From positions 82,123,845 to 82,187,844 of the forward strand of contig CM019831.1 in NCBI GenBank assembly GCA_009763385.1: 64,000 nucleotides of DNA, in the 5' to 3' direction. The notes beneath the pieces are model-generated. The model ran no database searches and was not told where the DNA came from. It saw nothing but the letters and a program-made list of their open reading frames with translations. Below, piece after piece: positions 21,938 to 33,297 of the stretch (position 1 is the first letter of the stretch; each line of letters begins with the position of its first letter). The translations under genes and the position numbers were made by a program. The stretch comes from Coix lacryma-jobi var. lacryma-jobi (lineage: Eukaryota; Streptophyta; Magnoliopsida; Poales; Poaceae).

Positions 21938-22384
21938 TCATGGCGCCTCCCGTGCAGATGTGATTTCCCCCTCAACAGCAGTTGGTGCCTCCCCGGGTAC
22001 AAAAGGTACTGCTCGGGGTGGCGGATCCCACGGCCCCCAGGAAGAAGACGTGTCGGGGCCGTGAGTCATCGTAGAAGCCGCTCCTTGTGGCAAAACAGGT
22101 GGAGGGGGTGTTGGATCATCCATACCTTCAGCACCCTCGTCCTCGTCATCAAAAAGAGGTTCACCAACCTCATGATCACCTACATGCTCAAAACGAGAAG
22201 AAGGACAAACCATGGTCTCATCGAAGGTGACATCTGATGTCTCCATGACTCGATTAGTGTTAAGGTTAAGTACATGATAAGCTCGAGCATGAGTGCCATA
22301 TCCTAAAAACACACCGTCAGAAGAACGAGACTCAAACTTGTCCAAGTTGCCCTTATTGAGTATAAAACAATGACAACCAAAAAC
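21938..22384 (-). pseudogene. Sire-1 pol: integrase C-terminus and linker
   Basis: Reads SSDGVFLGYGTHARAYHVLN, the conserved end of Copia integrase, then an acidic, Pro-rich linker to reverse transcriptase. It is separated from the integrase core by a TGA at 22385-22387 and from RT by a TGA at 21938-21940. Both look like CGA to TGA changes, because the frame is otherwise continuous. Confidence 0.88.
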
Positions 22385-23806
22385 TCAAAAATAACTCACT
22401 TTGGGTAGTTTTCCAAAACGCAACTCATAAGATGTCTTTTTCAAGAAAGCTCGGAGAAAAATGCAATTTGAAATGTAGCATGCAGTGCTCATAGCTTCGG
22501 CCCAATATCGCCTAGGAGTCCTATGCTCATCGAGCATCGTCCTGGCCATCTCTACAAGGGTCCGATTCTTCCTCTCTACAACACCATTTTGGGGCGGTGT
22601 GTAGGGGGAAGAAAACTGATGCTCTAAACCCAGAGAGTTACAAAACTTCTCAAAATCCGAATTCTTGAATTCGGAACCATTATCACTCCTAATAGCTCGC
22701 ATCGAGTTCAAAGGGAACTCGTTCTGAAGACGTAAAATCAGATTGCGAGCAAAGGAGAAAGTCTCGGTCTTCTCATCTAAAAAGAAGACCCACGAATATC
22801 TCAAAAAGTCGTCAACAACAACAAGCACATACCACTTCCCCCCAACCGAGCTCACCCGAGCCGAACCAACAAGGTCCATGTGCAAAGGCTCTCTAGGGCG
22901 CTTGGTCATGACCTGAGTCACTGGATGGTGGGGAGCGGCAACCATCTTCCCATGTCTACAAGAATGGCAAATAAGATCCTTCTCCATGGATAAATTGGGC
23001 AATCCTCGGATTAGGCCAAGTGAACTAAGTCTTGCAAGCAAGTCGAAGCTCAAATGTCCAAGTCTCCTATGCCACTTCCAAAGATCAGAGGAGGACGGTC
23101 CAGCCACAAGACAATGGGAAATGCCAAAAGACTCTGAGAAATCCGCATGAAAGACTTTCCCAAAGGGCGAAATCACACAAACAAGATTGCCCTGAGGGTC
23201 CAAAATACGACTGAGATTCGGCTTAAAACGAATCTCATAGTCGTCATCAAAGAGTTGCGAAACAGAAAGAAGGTTAAAATGCAAGTTAGAAACAAGAGCA
23301 ACATCGTGCAACACAAAGTGCTCATTAACTCGCACCAACCCACGAGACAACACTTTACCTTTGCTATTGTCGCCGAAGGTGATAAACTCCTTCCCGGCGA
23401 CCGGACTAAGACTGAAGAACCACTTGGCGTTTCCGGTCATGTGCCTCGAGCAACCGGAATCCACCAACCAAACGTTCTCCAATCCTTTTACCTGACAGGT
23501 GTCGTCGTCGTCGTCGTCGTTCCGAGGGGTGTCCTCCAGCTTGCCGTCGACCTCATCACCAAGGGCCATGGTGCAGAAGCTGTCGTCGTCGGCGAAGAAG
23601 CAGAGACCGTTCAGCTTGTCCTCGATCCTCTTCTTCTTCTCGGACTCGTCATCGCTTGAGCAAGCGGAGTCGTCATCCGAGCCGTCGACGTCGCTGAGCG
23701 TGGCAAAGAACGCACGCTGCTCAGCCTGGGCCTTCTCCAAGTACTTCTTCTTGATGTACTCCTTGTCGAAGCCGCCCCTCCGCTTGTGCCTCGCGGGGAT
23801 GTACTT
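22385..23806 (-). pseudogene. Sire-1 pol: protease, pre-integrase domain, integrase core
   Basis: In order: an acidic linker, the aspartic protease active site WLVDSGCSRHMTG, the pre-integrase motif WHRRLGHLSFDLL with downstream CXXC zinc ligands (ICHSC), and the integrase core. The core has the first Asp in HMDLVG, the second in IRSDNGSEF and the Glu in PPQNGVVERKNR. It would cut the polyprotein and insert cDNA. The frame is open from the TAG at 23807 to the TGA at 22385, so the catalytic residues survive. Compared with Sire-2, the coiled coil and second zinc knuckle between gag and protease are missing. Confidence 0.93.
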
Positions 23807-24736
23807 CTACTTGCGCTTGCTGGAGTCGTACTTGTGCCCATGATCGCCCTTCCTAGATGTGTGCTTCTTCTTGGGACAGTTGGCGATGAAGTGGTCGGGG
23901 TCGCCGCACTCAAAGCATCCTGAGCGTCCTCCTCCGCGGCGACGGTTCATGCGGTTGTTGTGGAACCATGAGAACCGGTTAGCGAGCATCGCCAACTCAT
24001 CATCCCCCAAGGACTCCAGCTGGTCCTCTGTGACAGAGAAGAGTGAAGAAAGTGCAAATCCTCCAGAGGGGTTAGCTGAAGAGCCAGAAACCAAAGCCAT
24101 AGTCGGGCCAGAAGGATTTTCATAAGAAGCCCTCGACATGGCGTCAATCTCACTAGACTTGAGCTTGCTAAAGAGCTCGTCGCAACTGAGGGTCTCATAG
24201 TTAGATGATTCAATGATCACGTGGACCTTTGAGTCCCACACTGACCGATCAAGAGTATGCAAAAGCTTCAAAGCTCTCTCATGATCGTCGAAAGGCAACA
24301 GCTCCTTGTTCGCTCTCATCTTGTTGACAATGACCTAAAAGCGAGCGAATAAACTCTCTATGCTCTCGCCAGGCATGTGTCGAAAGTTCTCATACTCCCG
24401 TTTGTGCTACTCGTAGAGACGGGATTTGACTTGAGTGGTTCCCTCATGGAAGCGCATGAGGGTTGCCCAAATCTCCCGAGCCGTGGGGAGGTGAGAAACG
24501 CGATCAAACTCGGACATGCTCAAACAGGAGAAAAGAGCGTTATGCGCTCGGCTATTGGCATCGTGCTCATCCATCTGAAGCTGAGTAACACGAGCAGCCA
24601 AGATAACGTAATCGTCCCTATTGCAAATCTCCCAAACAGAAGAGCTCATGCTCTGAAGATAGGCCGACATGCGTATCTTCCAATACGCATAGTTCGTCCC
24701 ATCAAAGAACGGTGGTTTGCCCATGCCGCGATCCAT
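23807..24736 (-). pseudogene. Sire-1 gag
   Basis: Starts at MDRGMGKPPFFDGTNYAYWK (24736), a typical Copia gag N-terminus. The UBN2-type region (YWKIRM, the WATLMRFHEG area) follows, then a zinc knuckle C-X2-C-X4-H-X4-C in CFECGDPDHFIANC near 23890-23920. It would package RNA in the cytoplasmic particle. In-frame TAG codons lie at 24407-24409, 24335-24337 and 23807-23809, probably former CAG codons. Confidence 0.9.
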
Positions 24737-24782
24737 GTCGCCTTTTGTGGATCTGGAACCGGCTAAGGTGGAAGATCCTTAA

Positions 24783-24797
24783 CCTGCTCCGATACCA
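24783..24797 (-). other. Primer binding site of Sire-1 (initiator tRNA-Met)
   Basis: On the minus strand TGGTATCGGAGC, two bases after the LTR end, matches the plant initiator tRNA-Met complement TGGTATCAGAGC with one mismatch. Confidence 0.85.
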
Positions 24798-24799
24798 AT

Positions 24800-26742
24800 T
24801 GAAGGACCGACAGTGCTACCAGAAAGCGACCAGAGGGGGGGTGAATGGGAGCTTCAAATTTTCCTTTCGGAGAATCAACCCCAAGAGCAAACCTAGAGCT
24901 TGCAAGTGTCCACGACCCTAGATGTAGGGTGGATGCTTCCGAGAAGCACAGCGGGACACTACACAACCCTAGAAACCCAACGCAAAAGATGGAAACCAAA
25001 TCCATCAACGATCGAACGAACCGCGAATGAGACAGCGTGAGACTGCACTGACCGGACTCACCCTGCGTCCGATCAAAACACACCGGACGCGTCCGGTCGT
25101 GCCAAAACAGATTTCGGACCTTACTGTTTCTGACCGGACTCTCGAAGGAGATGCGTCCGGTCAGGACACCAGCGTCCGGTCGCTTCAGACAAAGAACGGG
25201 AACAGTAACACGAGCGCGTCCGATCACTTCCAGGAACCAGCGTCTGGTCAAGTCAACAGAGAGCACGCGAGTCAAACATTCATCGACCGGACTCTGACCA
25301 AGCATCCGGTCGTTCCGTTACTAGCGTCCGGTCACCCCGAAACTGCACTGCTCGTTCACCGATTCGACTCGATTTCCCCCAAAACAAATCCTCTAGGGAT
25401 CAAACTTGGTGAGAGGAGTCACAAGGAGGATAGTGAGCTATCTCTAAGAGATCATGGCTCGAACCTATCTCCAAATCGATGAATCGAAGAATTTCGGGGG
25501 AAGAGAGAAAAACTTGACCCGAAACTAAAATCGATCGATCTACTAGCTCGTGAGGTTAAAGGTGAATTCCTTCGGTGGAAAGAAGTGCCTCATGATCTAG
25601 AACAACTTGGTTCAAACAGATTTGCTAACGACGCACCAAGTTGAGAGATCGATCAACGGGAAAAACGTGGAGAAAAAGGATTCCGCGAAGAACACGAACA
25701 AAACGCGAATCACAACCACGAATCTGCAACCGTGTGGCTACCACACGCTACAACAGTGAGATTACGGTCTCACTTCCTCAAAATCTCACGGGCACAGAGG
25801 TATGGTTCTCTTCTCTATGGATCTCAGTTCGCTACAACAGGGGAGAGGGAGAGCAGGAAACCCTAGAAGCAAAAGAGTAAATGACTGAGATAGATGGGGA
25901 GGTGGGTGTCTCCCCCTACTTATCCTAATTCTAACTATTCCTAATTCCCACTCTACCCCTAACTACTTACAGAGCGAACCAGCTAAACCCTAAGGTTATT
26001 CTGGACCAACTCGATGGTAGGTGGATCTGACGGCCACGCCCGCACAATTCGTAGCCTTGCCTCGACGCAACCTCCCAATTGCCGCCACGTGCCGCCACCG
26101 CTCTGCGACCTCTTCGCGGACTCCGCCCCCGGTTTTGTGGCCGAAACCGGGAAACCAGGCCTTCACGATCAGCCCCCGGTTTTGAGGCCCAAACCGGGAA
26201 ACCAGCCCACCGTAGCCTGAGTTTTGTGGCCCAAACTCAGCAAACCCGCAGCACCCAGGTTTTGAGGCCCAAACCTGGAAACCGTCCTCAGCCCGAGTTT
26301 TGTGGCCAAACTCGGAAACCATCCGCGCCCAGGTTTTGAGGCCCAAACCTGGAAACTGTCCACTCGATGGTTTTTCTCTGGCTCTACCACCAAACCGAAG
26401 CTGTAGAGGGGATGCACCGCTCGTGCACCCCGTCCACCGACACGTGTCCCCAAGTCCACGACCCAGGCAACACCGTGCCTGTAAGTCTTCGCTCGTCGCT
26501 GTCCCAGGCTGCCAGTCACCACAGCTGATCCTCAGGCCACCGGTCCCTCAGTCCAAGCCTCATGTCTGCCCTTCACCGCTCTCGGTCCGTCGGCACGGCA
26601 CGTCTCTACTTGACCTTCACCTTGCCTTCGATCACTGTCTCCGTGCTCGACACCTGCACAACACAAGCCAAAGAACATGCGCATCATCCCTGTTAACAAT
26701 CACTCGTCACTCAGAGACTCGGCATACACCCATGTATCCACA
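24800..26742 (-). mobile_element. 5' LTR of Sire-1
   Basis: In element orientation it starts TGTGGATACATGG (26742) and ends TCCTTCA (24800). U3 stem-loops lie at 26128-26352 in the same six positions as the 3' LTR. Here stem 1 is fully paired (AAACCGGG) and stem 5 is fully paired (AAACTCGG), while the 3' LTR has a wobble and a mismatch. The GCGTCCGGTC array is at 25050-25340. Confidence 0.92.
26128..26352 (-). repeat. Six-stem-loop array in Sire-1 U3 (5' LTR)
   Basis: Same six stem-loops as 18028-18252, shifted by 8100. All six stems are perfectly paired over 8 bp, with loops TGAGGCCC, TGTGGCCC, TGTGGCCG or TGTGGCC. Confidence 0.9.
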
Positions 26743-26747
26743 AAGAG

Positions 26748-26829
26748 TGATGAAGACCATGCGGCAACGCAGGAGGAGGTCAAGACTGTGGTGGAAGAGT
26801 ACTCCCTGATTTTAGATCTTGTAGGGTAG
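26748..26829 (+). pseudogene. Tat-1 extra antisense ORF, C-terminal end
   Basis: Continuation of the plus-strand frame interrupted by Sire-1. With the insertion and one AAGAG copy removed the frame stays open and runs through an acidic tail (VKTVVEEYSLILDLVG) to a TAG at 26827-26829. The exact continuity shows the ORF was open when Sire-1 landed. Confidence 0.62.
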
Positions 26830-26999
26830 TAGGTTGTTCTTAGTCTTGACCGAAATTTGTATCCCCTGAAAGCAAATACTGAAGAAACAAAGTATAATTT
26901 ACTTTTGAGTCTTTCACTGGTTTTGAGCGTTTTTATTTTATTGACTCGTCATTGCAAGAAATTTCTTGTCAATGGGTCTATGTTTGGTGGATGTATGAC
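26830..26999. other. Tat-1 sequence downstream of the antisense ORF
   Basis: AT-rich sequence, presumably the 3' untranslated part of the antisense transcript. It is interrupted at 26999 by element H and continues at 34309. No gene or clear signal. Confidence 0.5.
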
Positions 27000-28953
27000 T
27001 GTTGATGGTCCTTAAACACCTGTTTTACCATCAACATTTTACCCTAAAATTCAACAAAAAGGCATGAAATGTAGTCAAATAGGTTTCAAACTAACCAAAT
27101 TCCACATGTCCATAGAGTTTTATTTGAATGCAGGAATTTGGACCAAATTTGGAGAATGGACCCACCAGGAGACAAGCCCACTCACCAGGACCCATTTGGG
27201 CCCGAGTGGGGTGGCGCCCGCCAACCAGAGGTGGCGCCCACCACATGGAGTGGCCCAACTCTCCCCCTTTGCCACGTCACTGATCCGTGTAACCATCCCA
27301 AGGCCAAATCTTGGCCCTTGGTCACTAGGTCAGTGGCATCGGACGGCTCAGGAGTGAGTGGCGTGGATCAAGGCCGAATGGTGGTTACTTGGACATGCAA
27401 CCGACCTACCAACCGCCTCTCTGGAGCTCCTGGATGCCGTTGAAGCCAAGGCGGTGCATCCAACGGTGAGGGAGGTGGCGGCCGCCACCTAGGGCTGGCA
27501 CCCGCCACTAGGGTTAGCCCTAGGTCGGTTGGCTGCCCCCTATAAGTACCCCCCTCACTCCTCAAGACTATAAATACCCCCCTGGTGGCACCACTTCATT
27601 CGTACCATCCATATACCACACCAAGCAACACACAAAGCAAGAGAAGCAAGTGAGAGTTAGGTTAGAAGCTCAGAGAGCTTAGGCAAGTAGGTAGCTAGTA
27701 GAGCAAGGCATCTTTGCCCTCGCGGGAGCGCTGCTCAGGGCTTAGCTCAAGAGTATAGGCGTGCGAGTGATCGGTCCTGGAGCTGGGAAGAGTCTTCCTT
27801 CATCTCCAGTTCAGGTTTTGCTCTTGTTACTCAAGCACTTTACTATATTCTATTTCATCATTTCAAGTATTACTTTATTCTACTTATCAGTATTGAGTGG
27901 TATACTTGATTGATTGCTTGAGTGCCTAGCTATCCTACAGATCAATTCACTTAGCCATAGTAGTTAATCTCTAGTGAGCTTAGTGTTTGATCTTTGCCAA
28001 TAGGTTGCTTAGTTAGTTTAGTGTTTATCTTATTAAGTCAAGTGTTTGCTCTGACGTCCGCAAGGGTGTCTCTATTCAAAGCTAGGGTAGAGATAGTTAG
28101 AATATAGTTAAGCGTGGTGCTTAGTTATAGACTTACCTTCAGATACGGCTGGACCCCCGGATAGCTGTGGTAGCAAGCAGGTGGTGACAGCCCTGTGCGC
28201 CTTGAATTCCACCACGTAGTTGGCCCAGTTTAACAGTAAGGCTCGTTGTGCTAGCGTTCAACCTAAGTAAGTGGTAAAGACTAGTACGCCTCGATACTTG
28301 ACAAGATAGGAATAAAACTTTACTCAACTTAGTTACTTTATTGTCTTTTGCCTGCCTTGCTTCGTAACTATCTCGCTTCGTAGTTATCTTGCTTCGTGGT
28401 TATCTACGAGTAGTCAGTAGTTATTAGTTAGTTATCCTTAGTTATCCTATTCTGTCCACCTATCCATCCGCCTTACCTTAGCCATCCATTTCATCCTTAC
28501 CTATCCACCCATATATTCTTTCTAGCCTCTCTTCTCCCCTTTTCCCTTTTCTCTTTTCTTCGACTCTCATCCCCTCCTTGACTCAACTCATACACCACCC
28601 TAGCCTTCCCTTGGGATCAAATAAATCGACACTTGGTACTCCCAGGCGAAGTGCTACTATGATAGTTCTGTGCGCTTGCAGAATCTCCTCCTGGTAGATT
28701 GCATTCTCTCTAGCTAGCTCCTACTAGTGTCGGGATTGACAACCCCGCTTGGCATTAGTAGAAAGCTGCTTTAGCTCCACTCCTTTAGGTATAGTGACCG
28801 GTCTTGCTTCAAGCATTTCTGACGCCGTTGTCGGGGATAGACTCCATAGTCTACTCCTAGTAACAACGTTAGCAAGTGCCAACAAGCATTCCTGGGCCAT
28901 TATCGGGGATAGTTGCCTAGCACTATCTTTAGTGAAGCTAAGAACTACCAACA
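27000..28953 (+). mobile_element. 5' LTR of element H
   Basis: Runs from TGTTGATGGTCC to CTACCAACA. Its U3 has GGTGGCG/CGCC palindromes (27215-27245, 27470-27490) and two TATA-like sites, TATAAGTA (about 27541-27548) and TATAAATA (about 27569-27576). Near its 3' end it contains two degenerate tRNA-Asp primer sites, GACGCCGTTGTCGGGGA (about 28831) and CTGGGCCATTATCGGGGA (about 28892), inside the LTR rather than after it. Confidence 0.85.
28810..28915 (+). other. Two captured primer-site-like sequences inside the H LTR
   Basis: Both read like the Ath junction (…CCAACA, AGCATTTC, then a tRNA-Asp site). The second is preceded by GTGCCAACAAGCATT, an exact analogue of an LTR end. They lie 40-145 bp before the real LTR end, which solo copies and target-site duplications fix at CTACCAACA. 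They look like former LTR ends overtaken by 3' extension. Confidence 0.65.
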
Positions 28954-29200
28954 CTGGTCCAGGTGGTGCAACATCTTCTCCTTGATATCTCGGGGCAGTG
29001 TTTCTGGTGAATCTTGCGGAGGGGCTTCTTCCTACTCCCGCGCCAGGTCTCTGCAAGTTTAGCAAAAAGGTTTCCACGACATACAGACCAACTGATCTGT
29101 TTGGCAACTCATATTCATTTGTATATCCTTTATATTGCATGTAGAGTTTGTTATTCCTCTTCTTTATGAGATGTGCTTGACTGAAGAAGTAGAAACCTAT
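28954..29200 (+). other. Internal region of element H
   Basis: About 247 bp with no coding capacity. It starts CTGGTCCAGGTGG one base from the LTR, so TGGTCCAGGTGG is a possible primer site for a tRNA that I cannot name. It joins LTR copy 2 at GATCTTTGCC, which also occurs inside the full LTR near 27989, so a deletion by short homology removed the rest of the interior and the LTR start. Confidence 0.6.
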
Positions 29201-29913
29201 GAGATCTTTGCCAATAGGTTGCTTAGTTAGTTTAGTGTTTATCTTATTAAGTCAAGTGTTTGCTCTGACGTCCGCAAGGGTGTCTCTATTCAAAGCTAGG
29301 ATAGAGATAGTTCGAATATAGTTAAGCGTGGTGCTTAGTTATAGACTTACCTTCAGATACGGCTGGACCCCCGGATAGCTGTGGTAGCAAGCAGGTGGTG
29401 ACAGCCCTGTGCGCCTTGAATTCCACCACGTAGTTGGCCCAGTTTCACAGTAAGGCTCGTTGTGCTAGCGTTCAACCTAAGTAAGTGGTAAAGGCTAGTA
29501 CGCCTCGATACTTAATAAGATAGGAATAAAACTTTACTTAACTTAGTTGCTTTATTGACATTTGCCTGTCTTGCTTTGTAGTTATCTTGCCTTGTAGTTA
29601 TCTTGCTTCGTGGTTATCTAGGAGTATTTATTAGTTAGTAGTTAGTTATCTTAGTCATCCTTTAGTTACCCTTTTATCTACCTATCCATCCACCTTACCT
29701 TAGCCATCCATATCATCCTTACCTATCCACCCATACATTCTTTCTAGCCTTCCATCCTCTCTTTTCCCTTCTCCCCTTTTCCCTTTTCTCTTTTCTTCGA
29801 CTCTCATCCCCTTCTTGACTCGACTCATACACCACCCTAGCCTTCCCTTGGTATCAAATAAATCGACACCTGGTACTCCCAGGCGAAGTGCTACTACGAT
29901 AGTTCTGTGCGCT
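29201..29913 (+). mobile_element. 3' LTR of element H, part 1
   Basis: Collinear with 27985-28673 of the 5' LTR with scattered differences. It is cut at GCGCT by solo LTR W2 and continues at 34027-34303. Confidence 0.85.
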
Positions 29914-30353
29914 TGTGACGGAACGACCCTAATCCCATGGCCCACGTGTCCCTGTCAACCTCTGACAGCCGAACCCATGTTCCATGTGATTAAGACCTGT
30001 TCGCCACCGGGCTACATCAGTGCCCAATGTTCGCAGGATCATCTCACAATTTGGTTACAGCATTGCATACTTTTACAAATAACATCGGAATAAAGAGCGG
30101 AAGACTTAAATAACATTAGTTTTACAAAGCAGGGTTCCAAATAGAAATTAAGGTGCAGTTATTACAAACCAAGTTCTGATAATAGAAATAGACATAGGCA
30201 ACATAGTGGAGAACAGCAAAGATACTTATAATCACCCAGCCCACGGGTGTACAACTATTCTTCGGCCTCATCGGCCTCTTCCTGGACGATGGTCACGCAG
30301 CAGGGTGCATGACACATCGGGGACTCTGTCATACCTGCAGCATGGGTAACAAA

Positions 30354-30371
30354 CCCTGAGTACTGGGGTAC
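30354..30371. other. TGAGTAC/GTACTCA hairpin near the W2 LTR 3' end
   Basis: Stem TGAGTAC/GTACTCA with a 4-base loop (TGGG on plus, CCCA on minus), about 440 bp from the LTR end. W1 has a comparable hairpin at the same relative place. Confidence 0.6.
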
Positions 30372-32166
30372 TCAACAAGACTTACCCGACTAAGAAAAAG
30401 GGAGAAGACTCAGGAATGAGAGGCTTAGGGTAGTCAAGGTAAGGTTTAAGCAAGATCAAGTATTTTGCAGAAAAAGCATTTTGTAAACCTTATTTTATTT
30501 TTGAAAGATTCAGCATTCCTCAATTCTTCATCGTTCATGATTCATTTTACATTTCAAAACATTCCTAGTTGAGAACCACTCTCCGTTGACAGTCAGTGAC
30601 CAAGTCTCCATAACCGAGGAGCAACGTTAATCCGGATAAATAATACTCAGCTGAGGATCCCTATCCACACTGCATATGTAGCACCCAAGCTTGCATATGC
30701 CAACTCGTCTACCACGATTCCTCCAAGATTGGACCCGGTCCTACGCCACCCGGAAGTACAGTATACCACTCCTATCCAGGTACGATGACCACGTGGGTAC
30801 ATGCTACTTCCGCCATCTCTCCACTCCCAGTGCGCGGTTGTCGGTCCAATAAAGGATTCCTCGGAGCCAGAGCTTTCCGAAGTATGTGAATAGTTACAAG
30901 TCTTGACCAGCAGGCCCCCATACGGATGGTCCCTAATTTTCCAGCCAGAACTATACCTTGGTTATATCTCACCCAAGCGTAATAGTCTCGTCAGTTTTTC
31001 AACCCTGTCCTGGTCGGTGTCAACTGTTGAGTCCCGGACTACAACATGACGGCACCGTACGCTCGGACAACCTCTCCTCGCTATTGACTAGGTACGGATC
31101 AGATACCTAGCCAACAGCCGGGGAGTAAGACCAAATTCCCATAAACATTCCTTAAGTGATCACACTTTTGAAATTGGCATTTTATTGCAAAGTCTAATTC
31201 AATAAGCATTGCTAAGCATTTTTCAAATACTTTTGAAAAGCAGGTATCGGGTGTATCAGTGGTCAAGGTGGATAGTGCATCAATTAGGATAGCACACAAC
31301 TCCTATAAACCTAATGCAATAATTTAACTCAAAAGCATTTAAGGAAATCATTTTATAAATTCAAGGAAAGGGTTAAATGCACCGGGGCTTGCCTTGAAGA
31401 GCAAAGAGGGCAGGCTCGAGGGCGGCAGGGCAGTTGTCGGAGCTCGGGGTAGCCTCAGGGACAGGTTCGTCGGCGGCTGCCTCGATCTTGACTCCTTCTT
31501 CGGTGACTATACGAATGCAATGATGCATGCACATGAGTATGCTAGCATGAACAATGCAAAACAGGGCATACAACATGAACCCTAATCACTTTTTCTATTT
31601 TCCTTAATTATTTAAAAAGGTCATTTTATGAAGTTGCTCCAAAAATTACCAAATTAATCACATAAGTTCATTATGGTGTAGATAGATGGAAAAACAAATT
31701 TCATAATTTTTGGAGTTCATTAAGGTGCTCAAATAAAATCAGAAATTAATTAACAAAGGCACTATTTAACAATTAAAGATAAATGCTCAAAAATCAACTT
31801 GTTCCAAAAGACTTCAAAATTTCACCAGAGACTAAACATGGCATAGGAAGCTCACAAAAATTTATCTCATGATTTTTGGAGTTATAAATAATTTTCTAAA
31901 AATCCAAAACCATCCATTTATTAATTAAAAGAGGGATTTTACATTTTCAAATTCTTGCAGAAAAGTCAAGTTTCATATTTTTCTAAAATACTACACAGTG
32001 CATGGAGCATACCATAATTTTATCAGGATTTAAGGAACAATAAATTAATTCACACAAAAAAGAGAAAACAGCACACTATTCACACTCTTTCAAAAAGGAA
32101 AAAGAAAAGAGCGCTGTGCTCCTTTCTCGCAGGGGCTCGGGCGAATCGCTGCGAGGCGGACAGCAG

Positions 32167-32326
32167 GGCTCGGGCGAGGCGGAAACAAGCGTTTCGTCCG
32201 AGGCCTGGCCGGGAGGCTCGGGTGAAGCGGAGACAAGCGTTTCGTCCGAGGCCTGGCCGGGAGGCTCGGGCGAAGCGGAGACAAGCGTCCGTCCGAGGCC
32301 TGGCCGGGAGGCTCGGGCGAAGCGGA
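32167..32326. repeat. 48-bp tandem repeat, about 3.3 copies (W2)
   Basis: The unit begins GGCTCGGGCGA and contains GTCCGAGGCCTGGCCGGGA. Units start at 32167, 32215 and 32263, with a partial fourth. The period is a multiple of three, so long frames appear on both strands, but they are low-complexity and I do not call a gene. Confidence 0.8.
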
Positions 32327-32404
32327 GTGGAAGCAGAGACCGGGGGCTTCGAGTGCTTAGCACGGGTCGGAGGCAGGGCTCGGCTGCTTCGAGGGAGCGC
32401 GGTT

Positions 32405-32525
32405 CGCAGGCGTGCTCGAGGGTGTGGCTCGGGAACGTGCTCGAGGGTGAGGCTCGAGGGTGAGGCTCGACACGTGCTCGAGGGTGAGGCTCGACACGTG
32501 CTCGAGGGTGAGGCTCGAGGAAGGA
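32405..32525. repeat. GCTCGAGGGTGAGGCTCG tandem repeats (W2)
   Basis: Four to five copies of a roughly 25-bp unit containing GTGCTCGAGGGTGAGGCTCG, some with a CACGTG E-box/G-box core between units. It is in the GC-rich transcribed part of the W2 LTR. Confidence 0.7.
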
Positions 32526-32872
32526 GACGGCCGCGGCGGCACTCCGGCGATTCGGCGATCCTGCGCAACACACGAGACCGCAAGGGCCTGGTTAGAGTCG
32601 CGCGGAGCCAAGGAAGCTGACACAGGGGTCAGGGGAAGATGATCGTGGCCGGAGAGGTAGTATTTGACGAACCCGAGTTCACCGGTGTTTCGTCAGAGTT
32701 TGGGAAGATGGGGTTACGCCGGGCGATTGGAGGCGGGGGAGGTGAAATTGAGGGGCTGGGAAGCTTCGCGAGCTCAAGGCGGAGCTTTCGGGCTAGGTGG
32801 TTGAGCGGCGGGATCTTCGGAGTGGGCTGGCGACGGCGGCGGAGATGAGTGAGGAGCTCGGACTCCGGCGGT

Positions 32873-32884
32873 CCCTTTTATAGG
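32873..32884 (-). promoter_or_regulatory. TATA box of solo LTR W2
   Basis: The minus strand reads CCTATAAAAGGG, followed about 30-45 bp downstream by a CT-rich start region (CTCACTCATCTCCGCC). Transcription would run leftward. Confidence 0.65.
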
Positions 32885-33297
32885 CACGGTCGGGGACGGT
32901 AGAGAGCACGGGATGGTGTGGATGAGCTCGGCCGAAGCGTGCGCACTCGATTGCAAGCCGGCGGGAGGACGGGCGTGCACCCAGGGCCTGGGCGAAGGCT
33001 TGCCGGTGACGGCCACGCGGCGGCGACGCCCTGGGCACTGTAGGGGACGGGCGCGGAGGTCAACTGGCGCGCGTGCAGATAAGAATGATGGCGCTGTTCT
33101 GAGGGCGACGGGGCGGGGTGGTCAGGCGGCTGCCAGACGTGTGGCGCAAGCGGCGCTGGCGCGCGGCCATGGCCGGGGCCCCCTAGCTGTAGGTTGAAGA
33201 CGAACAGGGCTAGGTCTTAGGGTTTGACTATGGGCTGATTTCTGAATTTTGCAAATTACTTCCAAAACTTGAACGGAGCAGCAAAAACTCAAAACAC

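Larger units (their letters stand above)
16701..26742 (-). mobile_element. Sire-1, full-length Copia (Sirevirus-like) retrotransposon
   Basis: A 10,042-bp minus-strand element flanked by perfect AAGAG duplications (16696-16700 and 26743-26747). The LTRs are 16701-18642 and 24800-26742, starting TGAAGGACC on the plus strand, and differ at scattered sites only. It has an initiator-Met primer site, gag, protease, integrase, reverse transcriptase, RNase H and a long 3' region with several polypurine-like motifs, an order and layout known from Sireviruses. At least seven in-frame stops make it non-autonomous. It is inserted in the antisense ORF of Tat-1. Confidence 0.94.

Noticed and set aside
32076..32623. 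Overlapping 130-170 codon frames in W2
   Set aside because: They come from 48-bp and ~25-bp GC-rich tandem repeats and are open on both strands. No domain or start context supports a gene.
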